Shown: positions 1 through 7,977, counted from the first letter of the stretch. The stretch: DNA of 56,694 bases from a bacterium (GCA_028278125.1 JANQEY010000177.1:1-56694); one strand, 5' to 3'. Made by a program: numbers and translations. Notes: a model not told the origin generated them from the letters alone.

Positions 1-426
1 GTGTATACTATAGATCAGCTAGACAGCACTGTCGTTCTCCCTGAATATTTTCACTATGATCCTTACGTCTCAGTTTCTGGTGATTCAGTTCTTTACTATA
101 AAAATAATGGCTGGTTGACAATACCTGATCTGCTTGGTTACGGATCTTACGCAACTGGTGACACCCTGGAAATCATCCCGAACTACACATTGGCTCACGC
201 ACTGATAATTGTCATCGATACAAATGCCACAATAATCACTGAAGCCGGCACTTTCACTAATTGCTATGCTGTCCAGCAGGTTCATTCACCTGGTTCGGAC
301 GATCCGTTCCGGAAAGACCGGTATTATGCACCTGGTGTTGGCCTGGTCTATGAAGATGCATACTATGAACTTTCTGGACCCCGCTACACCCGCGAACTCA
401 TCTCATACCAGATTCACGAAGGATGA
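1..426 (+). CDS. C-terminal part of an exported hypothetical protein (5' end outside window)
   Basis: The frame is open from base 1 to a TGA at 424-426, so the start is probably upstream of the window; the GTG at base 1 is unlikely to be the true start. The 141 visible residues are beta-rich and aromatic-rich. They include an AGTFTNCYAV segment followed by YYAPGVGLVYEDAYY, a pattern I associate with the C-terminal half of secreted or lipoprotein hypotheticals in this superphylum ('AGTFxNCY...YAPGVGLV'). No catalytic motif is visible. The next gene starts 18 bp downstream on the same strand. The function is unknown and the family assignment is from memory only. Confidence 0.6.
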   Translation: MYTIDQLDSTVVLPEYFHYDPYVSVSGDSVLYYKNNGWLTIPDLLGYGSYATGDTLEIIPNYTLAHALIIVIDTNATIITEAGTFTNCYAVQQVHSPGSDDPFRKDRYYAPGVGLVYEDAYYELSGPRYTRELISYQIHEG

Positions 427-444
427 AAGGACAATAATATTATC

Positions 445-1290
445 ATGAGTAATACTTTAGAATATCGCGAATTATTGCTTGTGGCACCATTATATCAAAG
501 ATATCCAGCATATCAGATTGATGATGCTCCTATTAAAGGAAAAAAAATAAAAGTCTGGTGTCCAACGTGTGAAGATGAGCATGATTTCGATCTTTTGCAG
601 CCTGCATATCTGCCAGATTGTTTGACAGATGTAGATGATATCGATGAAACTGCGTTGCTAACAATTGAGTATGTTTGCAGTTGGTGCAGATATTTTAATC
701 TTATATTCTACATAGCATTAGATGAAGAAGATAACACTTTCATGAAAATTGGTCAGTATCCACCATCATATAGTTTTTTACTTTTGAAATCTAAAGAGTT
801 TAAAAAGAGACTAGGGAATGAGCTTTTCGAGGAATATAAAAGTGCCATATCATCATCTTCGCAAGGCTATAATATTGGCTCATTTATATATTTAAGAAGA
901 ATCTTCGAAAAGTTGATCGAATCAGCACATCAAGATGCAAAAAAAGGTGATAACTGGCGTGAAGAAGACTATAAACAATTGAAGACCGAAAAACGCATTA
1001 AGATGTTAAAATCATACCTACCACAGAAGCTTGTAGAATACCATGATATGTATTCTATACTTAGCGAAGCTATCCATCAACTAACAGAAGAAATGTGTGG
1101 TAAAATGCATCCCGTTCTAATTAAAGGTATTGACCTAATACTGGAAGAAAAAATCAGAGCAAAAAATCGAAAAGAACAGATAGAATCATTAGATAAAGAA
1201 ATGAATAGGCTTCGTCGAGAAAAGAATGAAAGAAAAAATAAATCTAAGCAAGCTATATCAAAGGCTCAACTTACACGAGTTAAAAAATGA
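445..1290 (+). CDS. Zinc-ribbon protein with basic coiled-coil tail, unknown function (possibly DUF4145-like)
   Basis: This is a 281-residue soluble protein. A CPTC pair near residues 38-41 and a CSWC pair near 78-81 look like a four-cysteine zinc ribbon. The middle part (about 150-235) is helical with a conserved-looking YLRRIFEKLIE helix and a later HQLTEEMCGKMHP segment, an arrangement reminiscent of DUF4145 proteins found beside restriction or defence genes. The last 45 residues are a strongly charged Lys/Arg/Glu coiled coil. The start has only a weak upstream purine stretch. It lies immediately upstream of the pentapeptide-TIR gene on the same strand (71 bp gap), so it may belong to that module. 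Function not known; the DUF4145 suggestion is weak. Confidence 0.65.
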   Translation: MSNTLEYRELLLVAPLYQRYPAYQIDDAPIKGKKIKVWCPTCEDEHDFDLLQPAYLPDCLTDVDDIDETALLTIEYVCSWCRYFNLIFYIALDEEDNTFMKIGQYPPSYSFLLLKSKEFKKRLGNELFEEYKSAISSSSQGYNIGSFIYLRRIFEKLIESAHQDAKKGDNWREEDYKQLKTEKRIKMLKSYLPQKLVEYHDMYSILSEAIHQLTEEMCGKMHPVLIKGIDLILEEKIRAKNRKEQIESLDKEMNRLRREKNERKNKSKQAISKAQLTRVKK

Positions 1291-1361
1291 GGTATCATCA
1301 TGTTACCTTCAACAGCTGAACAAATCCCATCCTGGTTCCACAATTCAAGAGTGAGATAACT

Positions 1362-2552
1362 ATGGACAACCAGGAACAACTAGAACTCTTAAAAAGTAGT
1401 GTCAAAGAATGGAATCAATGGCGAAAAGCCAATCCAGGGATAAAAATAGATCTTGCTTATGCAGACCTGTCTGCCGCGAACCTATCCAGCGCAAACCTAT
1501 CCGACGCGGACATCAGTGAATCGGACCTGACTGCCGCGAACCTATCCAACGCGAACATCAATTATGCGAGACTATGGGGCGTACTTCTCATAGACGCAGA
1601 CCTCACTGCCGCGGACCTCACTGGAGCGGACCTAACCGGTGCGGTCCTCTCTCGCGCGATCCTCGATCAGGCTAACCTCCTTATCGCGAACCTCCTTGAC
1701 GTAGACCTGACCGCCGCGAACCTATCCTCTGCAAACCTCGAACAGGCGAACCTTAGTTTAGCGCGCCTTCAAGATGCAAACTTAGATAATGCAGAGATTA
1801 GTGCTGCGGACCTCAGTCATGCGCACCTTGAACGTGCAAACTTAAATAACGCTGATATCAGTGGTGCGATGTTTAAATCTACATATTTTTCAAGTACTGT
1901 TTTTACAAATGCAATAATTAGTTATACATCATTTATAGATGTAGATATTTCAGGTTGTAAAAACCTGCAGAGTTGTCATCACATTGGACCCAGCTATATT
2001 GACCTTAAAACTTTCGAAAAATCAGGTCGAATCTCTGAAAACTTCCTTCGATCTGCTGGTGTAAAAAGTCCCTGGTTAGACAATATTCCAAAAATAGTAG
2101 GTACGCCGATCAAATTTTACGATTGTTTCATAAGCTATTCACGTAAGAATAGCGATTTTGCAGAAAAACTACACAACGATCTATTTGGAAAAGGTATAAC
2201 AACCTGGTTAGATACACATGAACTTAAAGCAGGAGATCGTACACGTGAAGTAATTGAAAAAGCAATCAGGCAGAAAGATAAAGTACTACTTATTCTATCA
2301 CGTGATTCGATAAACAGCGACTGGGTTGAAAAAGAAGTAAACGCAGCTCTTAGGAAGGAAAAATCACAAAAGCAGGATGTTCTTATTCCATTCCGCATTG
2401 ATGATTCTGTTATGAGATGCCGGAAACCCTGGTTTTTGGATTTGAAGGACACAAGGCATTTCGGTGATTTCAGGAACTGGAAAGATAATAATAAATACAC
2501 TACTGAACTCAACAAAATGATTGACCAACTCCGTAGAAGGAATAAAAATTAA
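1362..2552 (+). CDS. Pentapeptide-repeat / TIR-domain fusion protein
   Basis: A 396-residue two-domain protein. After a short N-terminal helix with the tag WNQWRKANP, residues about 29-172 are pentapeptide repeats of the A(D/N)LxxAN form, which fold as a right-handed beta helix. Residues about 253-390 form a TIR domain: it opens with YDCFISYSRK, carries an LDTHELKAGD loop, and has SDWVEKEV near 319-326, which supplies the Trp-x2-Glu arrangement where the catalytic glutamate of TIR NADases lies. TIR domains of this class often cleave NAD+ in antiphage defence; that activity is inferred, not shown. The neighbours are a GIY-YIG-like gene and a second pentapeptide gene with the same N-terminal tag. 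A regulatory or sensor role for the repeat half is possible. Confidence 0.9.
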   Translation: MDNQEQLELLKSSVKEWNQWRKANPGIKIDLAYADLSAANLSSANLSDADISESDLTAANLSNANINYARLWGVLLIDADLTAADLTGADLTGAVLSRAILDQANLLIANLLDVDLTAANLSSANLEQANLSLARLQDANLDNAEISAADLSHAHLERANLNNADISGAMFKSTYFSSTVFTNAIISYTSFIDVDISGCKNLQSCHHIGPSYIDLKTFEKSGRISENFLRSAGVKSPWLDNIPKIVGTPIKFYDCFISYSRKNSDFAEKLHNDLFGKGITTWLDTHELKAGDRTREVIEKAIRQKDKVLLILSRDSINSDWVEKEVNAALRKEKSQKQDVLIPFRIDDSVMRCRKPWFLDLKDTRHFGDFRNWKDNNKYTTELNKMIDQLRRRNKN

Positions 2553-2615
2553 TTCGATTATATAGAGAGAGCAATTGTTGCCCAGCAACAGTTAAACACA
2601 ATTCACCAGGGTAAA

Positions 2616-2966
2616 ATGAAACTGATGTTACCAGCTCCACAAATCGAATGGACGGGATCTTCCGGGAAAAAATACGTCTACCATATCTATGACCTTATCA
2701 AATCATTCAACATCGATCGTACTGCAAACTATATCTATGCCAGATTAAACCTGTACATGGATAGATCTGAATGGGAACCAATCTTTATCGGGGAAACTGA
2801 AAACATCAAAGAATCCCTCAACCTAAATGCACATCCACTTGCTGATTGCATTATCGATTACGGCGTCACAAACATCCTGGTCCACCTAAGCGACTTTTAC
2901 AAAAATACCAGGATAGCTGAAGCAAACGACCTGATCAAAAACTATCAACCAATCTGCAACGACTAA
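2616..2966 (+). CDS. Small GIY-YIG-like domain protein
   Basis: A 116-residue protein preceded by AGGG at a usable distance. It has the order YIYARL (about 40-45), a WEPIFIGETENI strand-helix (about 54-65), then H-x-x-ADCIIDYG, a histidine-containing strand ILVHL, and a final AEANDLIKNYQPICN. This matches the small stand-alone GIY-YIG-like family with the pattern YIYARL..W.P.YIGET......AE.DLI..Y.P.CN. The canonical GIY and YIG triads are degenerate (YIY / FIG), so nuclease activity is uncertain. It sits between the two pentapeptide genes, 63 bp after the first and 45 bp before the second, all co-directional. Confidence 0.75.
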   Translation: MKLMLPAPQIEWTGSSGKKYVYHIYDLIKSFNIDRTANYIYARLNLYMDRSEWEPIFIGETENIKESLNLNAHPLADCIIDYGVTNILVHLSDFYKNTRIAEANDLIKNYQPICND

Positions 2967-3011
2967 AGGATAACCGTTAAGCTCCCCGAAAATATCATCC
3001 AGGAATAATCT

Positions 3012-3962
3012 ATGGCTAATAAAAAACATTTGAATCGATTGCTACGAAGCGTAGATGAGTGGAATACGTGGATAAAAGAAAATCCCTACGCTAATATAGA
3101 TCTCTCAGGAGCAGAACTTCGTGATCTTGACCTCAGAGGCTCAAACCTTACAGGTGTAGACCTCTGCGGAGTGATTTTCTCAGACTCAAACCTTTCATGC
3201 TCTAACCTAATGGGCACAAACCTCAAAGATGTTGATTTCACCGGGACCAATCTCACAGACGCGAACCTAATAGGCACTAACCTCACAGGTGCAAACTTAA
3301 AATACGCAAACCTCACAGGTGCAATCCTCACTGGAGCGAATATTCAAGGCACGATTTTCAATTCATCAACAAATTTTCTACCAAATTGGTGGACGTTGCT
3401 AACAACAAAGAATTTCAAACAATTGATTAGACTTATCATAAATAAATGGTCTTACACTAACTTTATTGCTACGAATATAAATGATGCAAATACTATGCAC
3501 TCTCCTCTACTCTACCGATATGTTAAAGATCAGCAGTATTTACAAAACTTTAGAAAACGATATCCAATCACTTTTGGCTTCTGGAAGATTCTATCAGATT
3601 GTGGTAGCTCAATGGCAGTTGTAGGATTTTGGTCATTTATTTGGGTGATGCTGTTCGCTTGGTTATATGGGACGCTTCCTTGGCCAGCATATAACTGGCT
3701 ACCAGATTGGTGGATAAATATTTTCGTCATGAACGATTCGCCAATCAATCTTGATCATATAATAGGAGATCAAGCAACCTTATCCAGATGTATGAAAACA
3801 ATCTTTGTATCATTTGACATTTTTTCAAACCTGGGATTACGAATCACTTTACCACGTAACACCTTAGGTGCATTTTTAATGATAGCAGAATCTATAATGG
3901 GATTTGTTTCCCTTGGGATGTTAATATCTGTTTTGGCAAACCGTTTCGCTCGAAGGTCTTAG
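3012..3962 (+). CDS. Pentapeptide-repeat protein with C-terminal two-helix pore-like membrane domain
   Basis: A 316-residue protein with AGGAA ahead of the start. The N-terminal tag WNTWIKENP matches that of the pentapeptide-TIR protein. Pentapeptide repeats span about 33-120, mostly NLTGANL/TNLxDAN. The C-terminal third has a membrane helix at about 199-220, an intervening loop with FVSFDIFSNLGL (about 266-277), and a final long helix GFVSLGMLISVLANRFARR (about 296-314). This helix-loop-helix layout and the last helix resemble the pore of two-TM ion channels (Ion_trans_2), but the loop has FSNLG where a potassium filter would have TVGYG. Ion selectivity is therefore unknown. The gene is 22 bp upstream of a TIR gene and probably co-transcribed with it. 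Confidence 0.8.
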   Translation: MANKKHLNRLLRSVDEWNTWIKENPYANIDLSGAELRDLDLRGSNLTGVDLCGVIFSDSNLSCSNLMGTNLKDVDFTGTNLTDANLIGTNLTGANLKYANLTGAILTGANIQGTIFNSSTNFLPNWWTLLTTKNFKQLIRLIINKWSYTNFIATNINDANTMHSPLLYRYVKDQQYLQNFRKRYPITFGFWKILSDCGSSMAVVGFWSFIWVMLFAWLYGTLPWPAYNWLPDWWINIFVMNDSPINLDHIIGDQATLSRCMKTIFVSFDIFSNLGLRITLPRNTLGAFLMIAESIMGFVSLGMLISVLANRFARRS

Positions 3963-3984
3963 TATAAATTAAAAGGTCTTTATC

Positions 3985-4833
3985 ATGAAAATATTCCTAA
4001 GCTGGTCCGGCGATCTTAGCCACAAAGTAGCATGCGTTTTCCGCGACTGGTTACCTAACGTAATTCAATCCATAACACCCTACGTCTCATCCGAAGATAT
4101 TGATAAAGGCGCTAGGTGGACATCAGATATAGCTTCACAATTGGAAGATTCATCCTTCGGTATAATTTTCGTAACTAGAGAGAATTTGGATGCACCCTGG
4201 GTAAACTTTGAAGCTGGAGCATTGTCTAAATCGGTAGAACAAGCTAGGGTTTGTCCGTTTCTGTACGACTTAAAAAGAACTGATATTAAAGAATCACCAC
4301 TTCTACAGTTCCAATTAACCAACAATACTAAAAAAGACATAAAGAAATTAATATTAACAATTAATAACAATTTAGCTGAGGATGAAAAACTTGATGAAAA
4401 ACGATTAACAAGCAATTTTGATGAAGTTTGGTGGCTAAAGTTGGAGTCAGAACTGAAAAAAATTAAACCAAAGACAGAAAAACCATCAACATCCATAAAA
4501 TTATTAGAGGATCAACCGGTTATGAAGTTACATGTTGAAGAAATTCTAGATTTGGTTCGTAATCAGGAAAAGGTTTTATCAATGCTCCTTCAATCCAGCT
4601 CGAGATTGCACAACGATAGAACAGAATTATTCAGGGATAGGTTATTGAAACAGTTAGAAATGATTTTGAGAAAGACGCTTTTTGTTTATGAACGATTGGA
4701 TAAATTAGACCACTATATCAGAAACGGCATAACTATTGAATCGAACGACGCATATTTTTTAGACACAGTAAACAGTTATAGAGAACTCAGGGAACTTATT
4801 ATCAATTTGAATGTTAGTATTGTAATGCTATAA
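3985..4833 (+). CDS. Stand-alone TIR-domain protein with helical C-terminal region
   Basis: A 282-residue protein with AAAAGG 8 nt before ATG. The first 150 residues are a TIR-like domain: it opens with MKIFLSWSGDLSHKVA, has a VSSEDIDKGARW loop, and an APWVNFEAGAL motif (about 70-80) whose Glu aligns with the conserved TIR glutamate. This type is common among prokaryotic TIR effectors and differs from the TIR fused to pentapeptides at 1362. The rest (about 170-282) is predicted helical and may sense or oligomerise. It follows the pentapeptide-pore gene by 22 bp, suggesting a two-gene unit. No SIR2/SLOG partner (ThsA) is visible, so this is not an obvious Thoeris locus. Confidence 0.88.
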   Translation: MKIFLSWSGDLSHKVACVFRDWLPNVIQSITPYVSSEDIDKGARWTSDIASQLEDSSFGIIFVTRENLDAPWVNFEAGALSKSVEQARVCPFLYDLKRTDIKESPLLQFQLTNNTKKDIKKLILTINNNLAEDEKLDEKRLTSNFDEVWWLKLESELKKIKPKTEKPSTSIKLLEDQPVMKLHVEEILDLVRNQEKVLSMLLQSSSRLHNDRTELFRDRLLKQLEMILRKTLFVYERLDKLDHYIRNGITIESNDAYFLDTVNSYRELRELIINLNVSIVML

Positions 4834-4870
4834 AGTGGTTTCGTATTAACATATTGAAATGAACTTTAAG

Positions 4871-4908
4871 TGTGCGCTCTCCGCACACCCCTGCGCGCTA
4901 AGCAGAAC
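4871..4908 (+). repeat. Intergenic repeat core, copy 1
   Basis: Contains TGTGCGCTCTCCGCACACCC followed by CTGCGCGCTAAGCAGAAC. The first 17 bases form a hairpin (TGTGCG / CGCACA around CTCTC). The same core recurs at 5760, 6584, 7486 and 9561, always on the plus strand. It lies 37 bp after the TIR gene stop. Confidence 0.85.
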
Positions 4909-5046
4909 AATTTCATTAAACTGTAGGAAAATCAAGTAGAAAATGAGTTTTGAATCTATAATGTATATACAGGATGATTTTCTTCGATATAATTGAGATA
5001 TCTTCCGTGGCGATTGGTTAGATGTTCCTGATCTGTCAGGTCAATT

Positions 5047-5682
5047 ATGGATTTATATGATCTACAATATGTTGTGGTTGTTTCTAGCTTAATAATTGGA
5101 AGTATAGGAGTTTTTTTATTAGGAATGTCTCCTTTTTTTCTATTATTCTCCTTCTATTGGCCTTATGTATTAAATATTTTGAAGATCATTTTTCCAATAT
5201 CACTTTGGATGGCAACTTTTTATATACTATTTCTTTCTAAAGGTGGAGGGATAGTAATATCAGGATGGATTGCATCATGGGACGCCAAAAGTTATAAAAT
5301 TCAATCACATTGTTTACAGAACAACGATTTCTTCCTTTATCATTTAGTAAAAATTAGATGTGTTTTTATTCATATTCTCTATTATATTATTATGATAATA
5401 TTACCTCTATTATCTGCAATATTTTACACAATTTATTCCCTATTTTTCAAGAAATTTCTTATATTTATCGCTCTTTATCCATTAATTATTTATGTCATAT
5501 TGAGTTTGATTTTTATTTCTAAATCAGATGAGAGAACTGGATTTATAATCTTTGGTATCATATCAATTTGTTGCACACTTGTCCTTTGGTTTTATCCTGG
5601 TTTTCATCCATATAAAATTATTACTATTTATTTAACAACCGGTGAAGTTGTCCTCGCAGGAATATTATCAAGCTCTAATTAA
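5047..5682 (+). CDS. AT-rich polytopic membrane protein, unknown
   Basis: A 211-residue very hydrophobic protein with about six membrane segments (about 8-30, 34-63, 100-125, 130-153, 162-180 and 190-207), rich in Phe, Ile, Tyr and Leu. No motif identifies a family. The DNA is visibly more AT-rich than the metabolic genes further downstream. A GGTC stretch precedes the ATG. It is bracketed by two copies of the intergenic repeat core (4871 and 5760), as if it were a unit of its own. The hydrophobic-only composition leaves some doubt, but the length and clear start favour a real gene. Confidence 0.6.
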   Translation: MDLYDLQYVVVVSSLIIGSIGVFLLGMSPFFLLFSFYWPYVLNILKIIFPISLWMATFYILFLSKGGGIVISGWIASWDAKSYKIQSHCLQNNDFFLYHLVKIRCVFIHILYYIIMIILPLLSAIFYTIYSLFFKKFLIFIALYPLIIYVILSLIFISKSDERTGFIIFGIISICCTLVLWFYPGFHPYKIITIYLTTGEVVLAGILSSSN

Positions 5683-5759
5683 TAATACTATTGATATTGT
5701 GACATCAATCATTACCTTGCCAATCACTACCCTTGTTCAGTTATACAACTTTCCGTTAA

Positions 5760-5797
5760 TGTGCGCTCTCCGCACACCCCTGTGCGCTAAGTAGAAC
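5760..5797 (+). repeat. Intergenic repeat core, copy 2 (best hairpin)
   Basis: Nearly identical to the 4871 copy. Three mutually complementary segments occur in a row: TGTGCG, CGCACA, TGTGCG, separated by CTCTC and CCCC. Two alternative 6-bp hairpins (1:2 or 2:3) are therefore possible. Confidence 0.85.
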
Positions 5798-5840
5798 CAT
5801 TCAACCCTCCTCACTCTCCCAATTTCTCCCTTTTTCTCTT

Positions 5841-5897
5841 ATTTATCTCGATTTCACACCGTTATTTTTCTCAACCCCCTACAGAATCGAGATAAAT
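5841..5897. repeat. 13-bp perfect inverted repeat
   Basis: ATTTATCTCGATT at 5841-5853 is the exact reverse complement of AATCGAGATAAAT at 5885-5897, with 31 bp between. The right arm is the start of the body of intergenic repeat copy 3, so an inverted piece of the same repeat sits next to it. Confidence 0.75.
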
Positions 5898-5963
5898 ACC
5901 GATTCTAACATTCCTGGAATTTCTACCAAATCTGAAACTCTCAGCCACACCCCTGCACTCTAA
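5884..5963 (+). repeat. Intergenic repeat, copy 3 (body plus degenerate core)
   Basis: GAATCGAGATAAATACCGAT is followed by CATTCCTGGAATTTCTACCAAA and a decayed core ending CCACACCCCTGCACTCTAAT. It aligns with the body of the two long copies at 7371 and 9466. It ends next to the 3' end of the minus-strand gene at 5971. Confidence 0.75.
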
Positions 5964-5970
5964 TTAATCT

Positions 5971-6456
5971 TTACGTTCTAAATATCAATTCATATATCCA
6001 GAACAATGACAGAAATAGATGCATAAATCCTATTATAGACGTTTCTCTTGATTTTACTACTAACTCAAATAACCATACTGCTATTTTGCCAATTCTCTTA
6101 CGATTCATTATATCTCTTAGATTAGATTCAATAAAGTTAAATTTGAGTTTATACTGCTTTTCCATGTCGTAAATCGATGCGTATTGGACTGCTATATATC
6201 CTCTGAATCGTGCTGAAGTTAAGAAAACTGTAATCCCCCAGACGATTCCCATAATGCAAATAAATCGAGTCTCAATAATCAAATCAGAACGATCTAATAT
6301 CTTTATAAAAGCTGTAAATAGTGCGCCATGTGCCGCAAATGCAATGGTACTAAGCGTTATTAAATATTTAACTTCGTATCTAATCTCCTCAATTTTTTGG
6401 CGATATTGTTCGACTATAAGCTTATCAGTTGTTTTACTTTCAGTTTCATTGGACAT
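5971..6456 (-). CDS. Small membrane protein, EQYxQ-EEIR family (paralog 1)
   Basis: A 161-residue protein; GGAG lies 8 nt before the start. An N-terminal soluble segment carries VEQYRQKIEEIRYEVKYL (about 15-32), then two membrane helices (about 33-52 and 63-82), a charged cytoplasmic-like helix region (about 85-130) and a C-terminal hydrophobic segment (about 137-158). It is clearly homologous to 10083-10568: both have EQYRQ..EEIRY, G(A/S)LFT and DRxDL in the same order. It shares the N-terminal motif with 6637-7155. The family is not one I can name; the layout recalls 2TM/4TM effector-type proteins of defence islands, but that is inference. Confidence 0.75.
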   Translation of the reverse strand: MSNETESKTTDKLIVEQYRQKIEEIRYEVKYLITLSTIAFAAHGALFTAFIKILDRSDLIIETRFICIMGIVWGITVFLTSARFRGYIAVQYASIYDMEKQYKLKFNFIESNLRDIMNRKRIGKIAVWLFELVVKSRETSIIGFMHLFLSLFWIYELIFRT

Positions 6457-6583
6457 TCCAATACTCCAATAATTGAGGCTATATTTGTTTGAAGTTAATC
6501 ATTAGTTTATTTAGATATCCACTTTTTTTACAACAATTCGAGACAACTAACATTTTTTAATAATTATGAAATATTACCAATTA

Positions 6584-6615
6584 TATGCGCTCTCCGCACA
6601 CCTCTAAGCGCTATA
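6584..6615 (+). repeat. Intergenic repeat core, copy 4
   Basis: ATGCGCTCTCCGCACACCTC followed by TAAGCGCTATA, preceded by ACCAATTATATG, which matches CCAAATATGTG of the long copies. It lies between two minus-strand membrane-protein genes. Confidence 0.8.
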
Positions 6616-6636
6616 TAAAATATTATAAAAGTTTAG

Positions 6637-7155
6637 CTATCTGGATAATGGTAAAACTACATGAACCATTAGAATACCGGCTAAACTAAAAAAGAAAATT
6701 ACCTTCCAGATTCTATTTAGTGAATTAAAGAAATTCACTTTAAATTCATTCCAACCCATTTTTTCGAACCAATATTGTTCTGGAATATTTAAGCCCAATT
6801 CTCTAAAAACATCTTCTACTTTATTCTCGCCAAAAAGATGGAATGGAGATTTCAATTCATCTTCTATTTTTCTTGAAGTCTTTATACGTACAATTTGCCA
6901 TAATCCCGTTTTTCCCAGATTTTTAGCACCGTATGTTACACCAACCCAACCTAATAGAGATAGACATGCTGTCACAAAGAACACACCCTCTATGCTGAAT
7001 TTCGAACTACTCGCATAAGTGATAAACAAAGAAATAATAATCACGTTGATCGAAAATACAACTATCAGCAATTTTGCTGTAAAATTTGTATCATTTCGAA
7101 TCTCTTCAAAACACTGTTTATATTGTTCAATCATTATCGCTTCTTTTGCATCCAT
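6637..7155 (-). CDS. Small membrane protein, EQYxQ-EEIR family (paralog 2, divergent)
   Basis: A 172-residue protein with an excellent GGAGG 5 nt before the start. It begins with IEQYKQCFEEIRND (about 9-22), then two membrane helices (about 27-47 and 57-76), a long soluble region (about 85-140) and a final helix (about 148-168). The N-terminal motif matches the proteins at 5971 and 10083, but the remainder is more divergent. It neighbours paralog 1 on the same strand with a repeat core between them, so the two look like separately acquired units rather than a tandem duplication. Function unknown. Confidence 0.75.
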   Translation of the reverse strand: MDAKEAIMIEQYKQCFEEIRNDTNFTAKLLIVVFSINVIIISLFITYASSSKFSIEGVFFVTACLSLLGWVGVTYGAKNLGKTGLWQIVRIKTSRKIEDELKSPFHLFGENKVEDVFRELGLNIPEQYWFEKMGWNEFKVNFFNSLNRIWKVIFFFSLAGILMVHVVLPLSR

Positions 7156-7249
7156 AGCACCTCCAAGATACTTAACATCATTATTTTATTTGAATAATAG
7201 TAGTGAACTTTAACAAATCAAAGCATTATATATTCAAAATGTACAAAAT

Positions 7250-7281
7250 ATTATGTCGTTTCATATACGAAACGACATAAT
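7250..7281. repeat. Perfect 13-bp dyad upstream of the 7155 gene
   Basis: ATTATGTCGTTTC (7250-7262) and GAAACGACATAAT (7269-7281) are exact reverse complements around a 6-nt loop. It lies about 95 bp upstream of the minus-strand gene starting at 7155. It could be an operator or a transcript hairpin; on the minus strand it is followed by ATTTTG, a poor terminator tail. Confidence 0.7.
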
Positions 7282-7370
7282 AGCTCAATCACTAAAATGA
7301 AACCTATTGTGTAGTTAATTTAATCTTTTTTATCGATTATGGATGCTCTCCATATTCATTCTCTTGAACG

Positions 7371-7413
7371 CCCGGCCTCGCTTTCCAGCAATTAGAGGCC
7401 GGGTTACTTTTTC
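7371..7413 (+). terminator. Terminator-like hairpin at left end of repeat copy 5
   Basis: A 9-bp GC-rich stem followed by TTACTTTTT. No plus-strand gene is visible between 7156 and 7370 for it to terminate, so here it may simply be part of the repeat. Confidence 0.5.
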
Positions 7414-7519
7414 ACTAGAAATCGAATTCATGTACCGAATCGAGATAAATACCGATTTTATCATTCCTGGAAATTCACCCAAATATGTGAGCTCTCCGCA
7501 CTCCCCTGTGCGTTAAGAA
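7371..7519 (+). repeat. Intergenic repeat, long copy 5 (hairpin + body + core)
   Basis: The left hairpin is CCCGGCCTC / GAGGCCGGG (7371-7379 / 7395-7403) followed by TTACTTTTTCACTAGAAATCG. The body is AATCGAGATAAATACCGATT then ATTCCTGGAAATTC, and the core ends CCCCTGTGCGTTAAG. It aligns base-for-base over most of its length with 9466-9597, except that the loop of the left hairpin differs (15 nt here, 3 nt there). Confidence 0.88.
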
Positions 7520-7673
7520 CAAAAATACTATCAAATATACCCTCAATCTTGATTAATGCATTAAAATCCTATAAATTTAATAACAAGCATTGTATATTTA
7601 TTTCATCCGATCTCTGCGTTTATGTGGGTGGTTTTCTCTGCATTGGACATGCTCCAATTAAGAGGAAATTATA

Positions 7674-7919
7674 ATGGATATCATACCTGATATTCTAGTA
7701 AATGTTCTTGTTGTATGTCTTAGTATTTTTCTCTCATATCGCTTAACGATTAATATAAAGAGAATAATCCGCGAGAATCGTGATGATATGAGTACGTTTG
7801 ACAATACGAGGCAAGAACATAAGTTTAGGAACTCTTATGTTTCAAAAAGAATAGAATTTAAAATTAACACAGGTATTAAGTGTAGTTTCTTGTATTTAAT
7901 AACAAATATTAAAAAGTAA
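7674..7919 (+). CDS. Small single-pass membrane protein, unknown
   Basis: An 81-residue protein with AGAGG 9 nt before ATG. One N-terminal membrane helix (about 5-24) is followed by a basic, Arg/Lys-rich cytoplasmic tail. There is no recognisable family. The layout resembles the 71-residue protein at 9729-9944 (short helix, basic tail), and both sit downstream of a long repeat copy. A strong terminator hairpin follows at 7932. Confidence 0.55.
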   Translation: MDIIPDILVNVLVVCLSIFLSYRLTINIKRIIRENRDDMSTFDNTRQEHKFRNSYVSKRIEFKINTGIKCSFLYLITNIKK

Positions 7920-7931
7920 ACATTCACCTTC

Positions 7932-7977
7932 ATCGGCGTTCTTTGATTGATTATTAAATCATATGAACGCCGATTTT
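7932..7977 (+). terminator. Rho-independent terminator
   Basis: ATCGGCGTTC (7932-7941) pairs exactly with GAACGCCGAT (7965-7974), a 10-bp stem, then TTTTC. It is 12 bp after the stop of the 7674 gene, which supports that gene being real and monocistronic. Confidence 0.8.

Noticed and set aside
2135..2515. Minus-strand open frames inside the TIR and pentapeptide genes (also 3086-3331, 4080-4496)
   Set aside because: They mirror the real genes: their composition is a by-product of the repeat codons or TIR codons and they have no ribosome sites.
3985..4833. Thoeris system
   Set aside because: A TIR gene is present but there is no ThsA-like SIR2/SLOG gene within reach.
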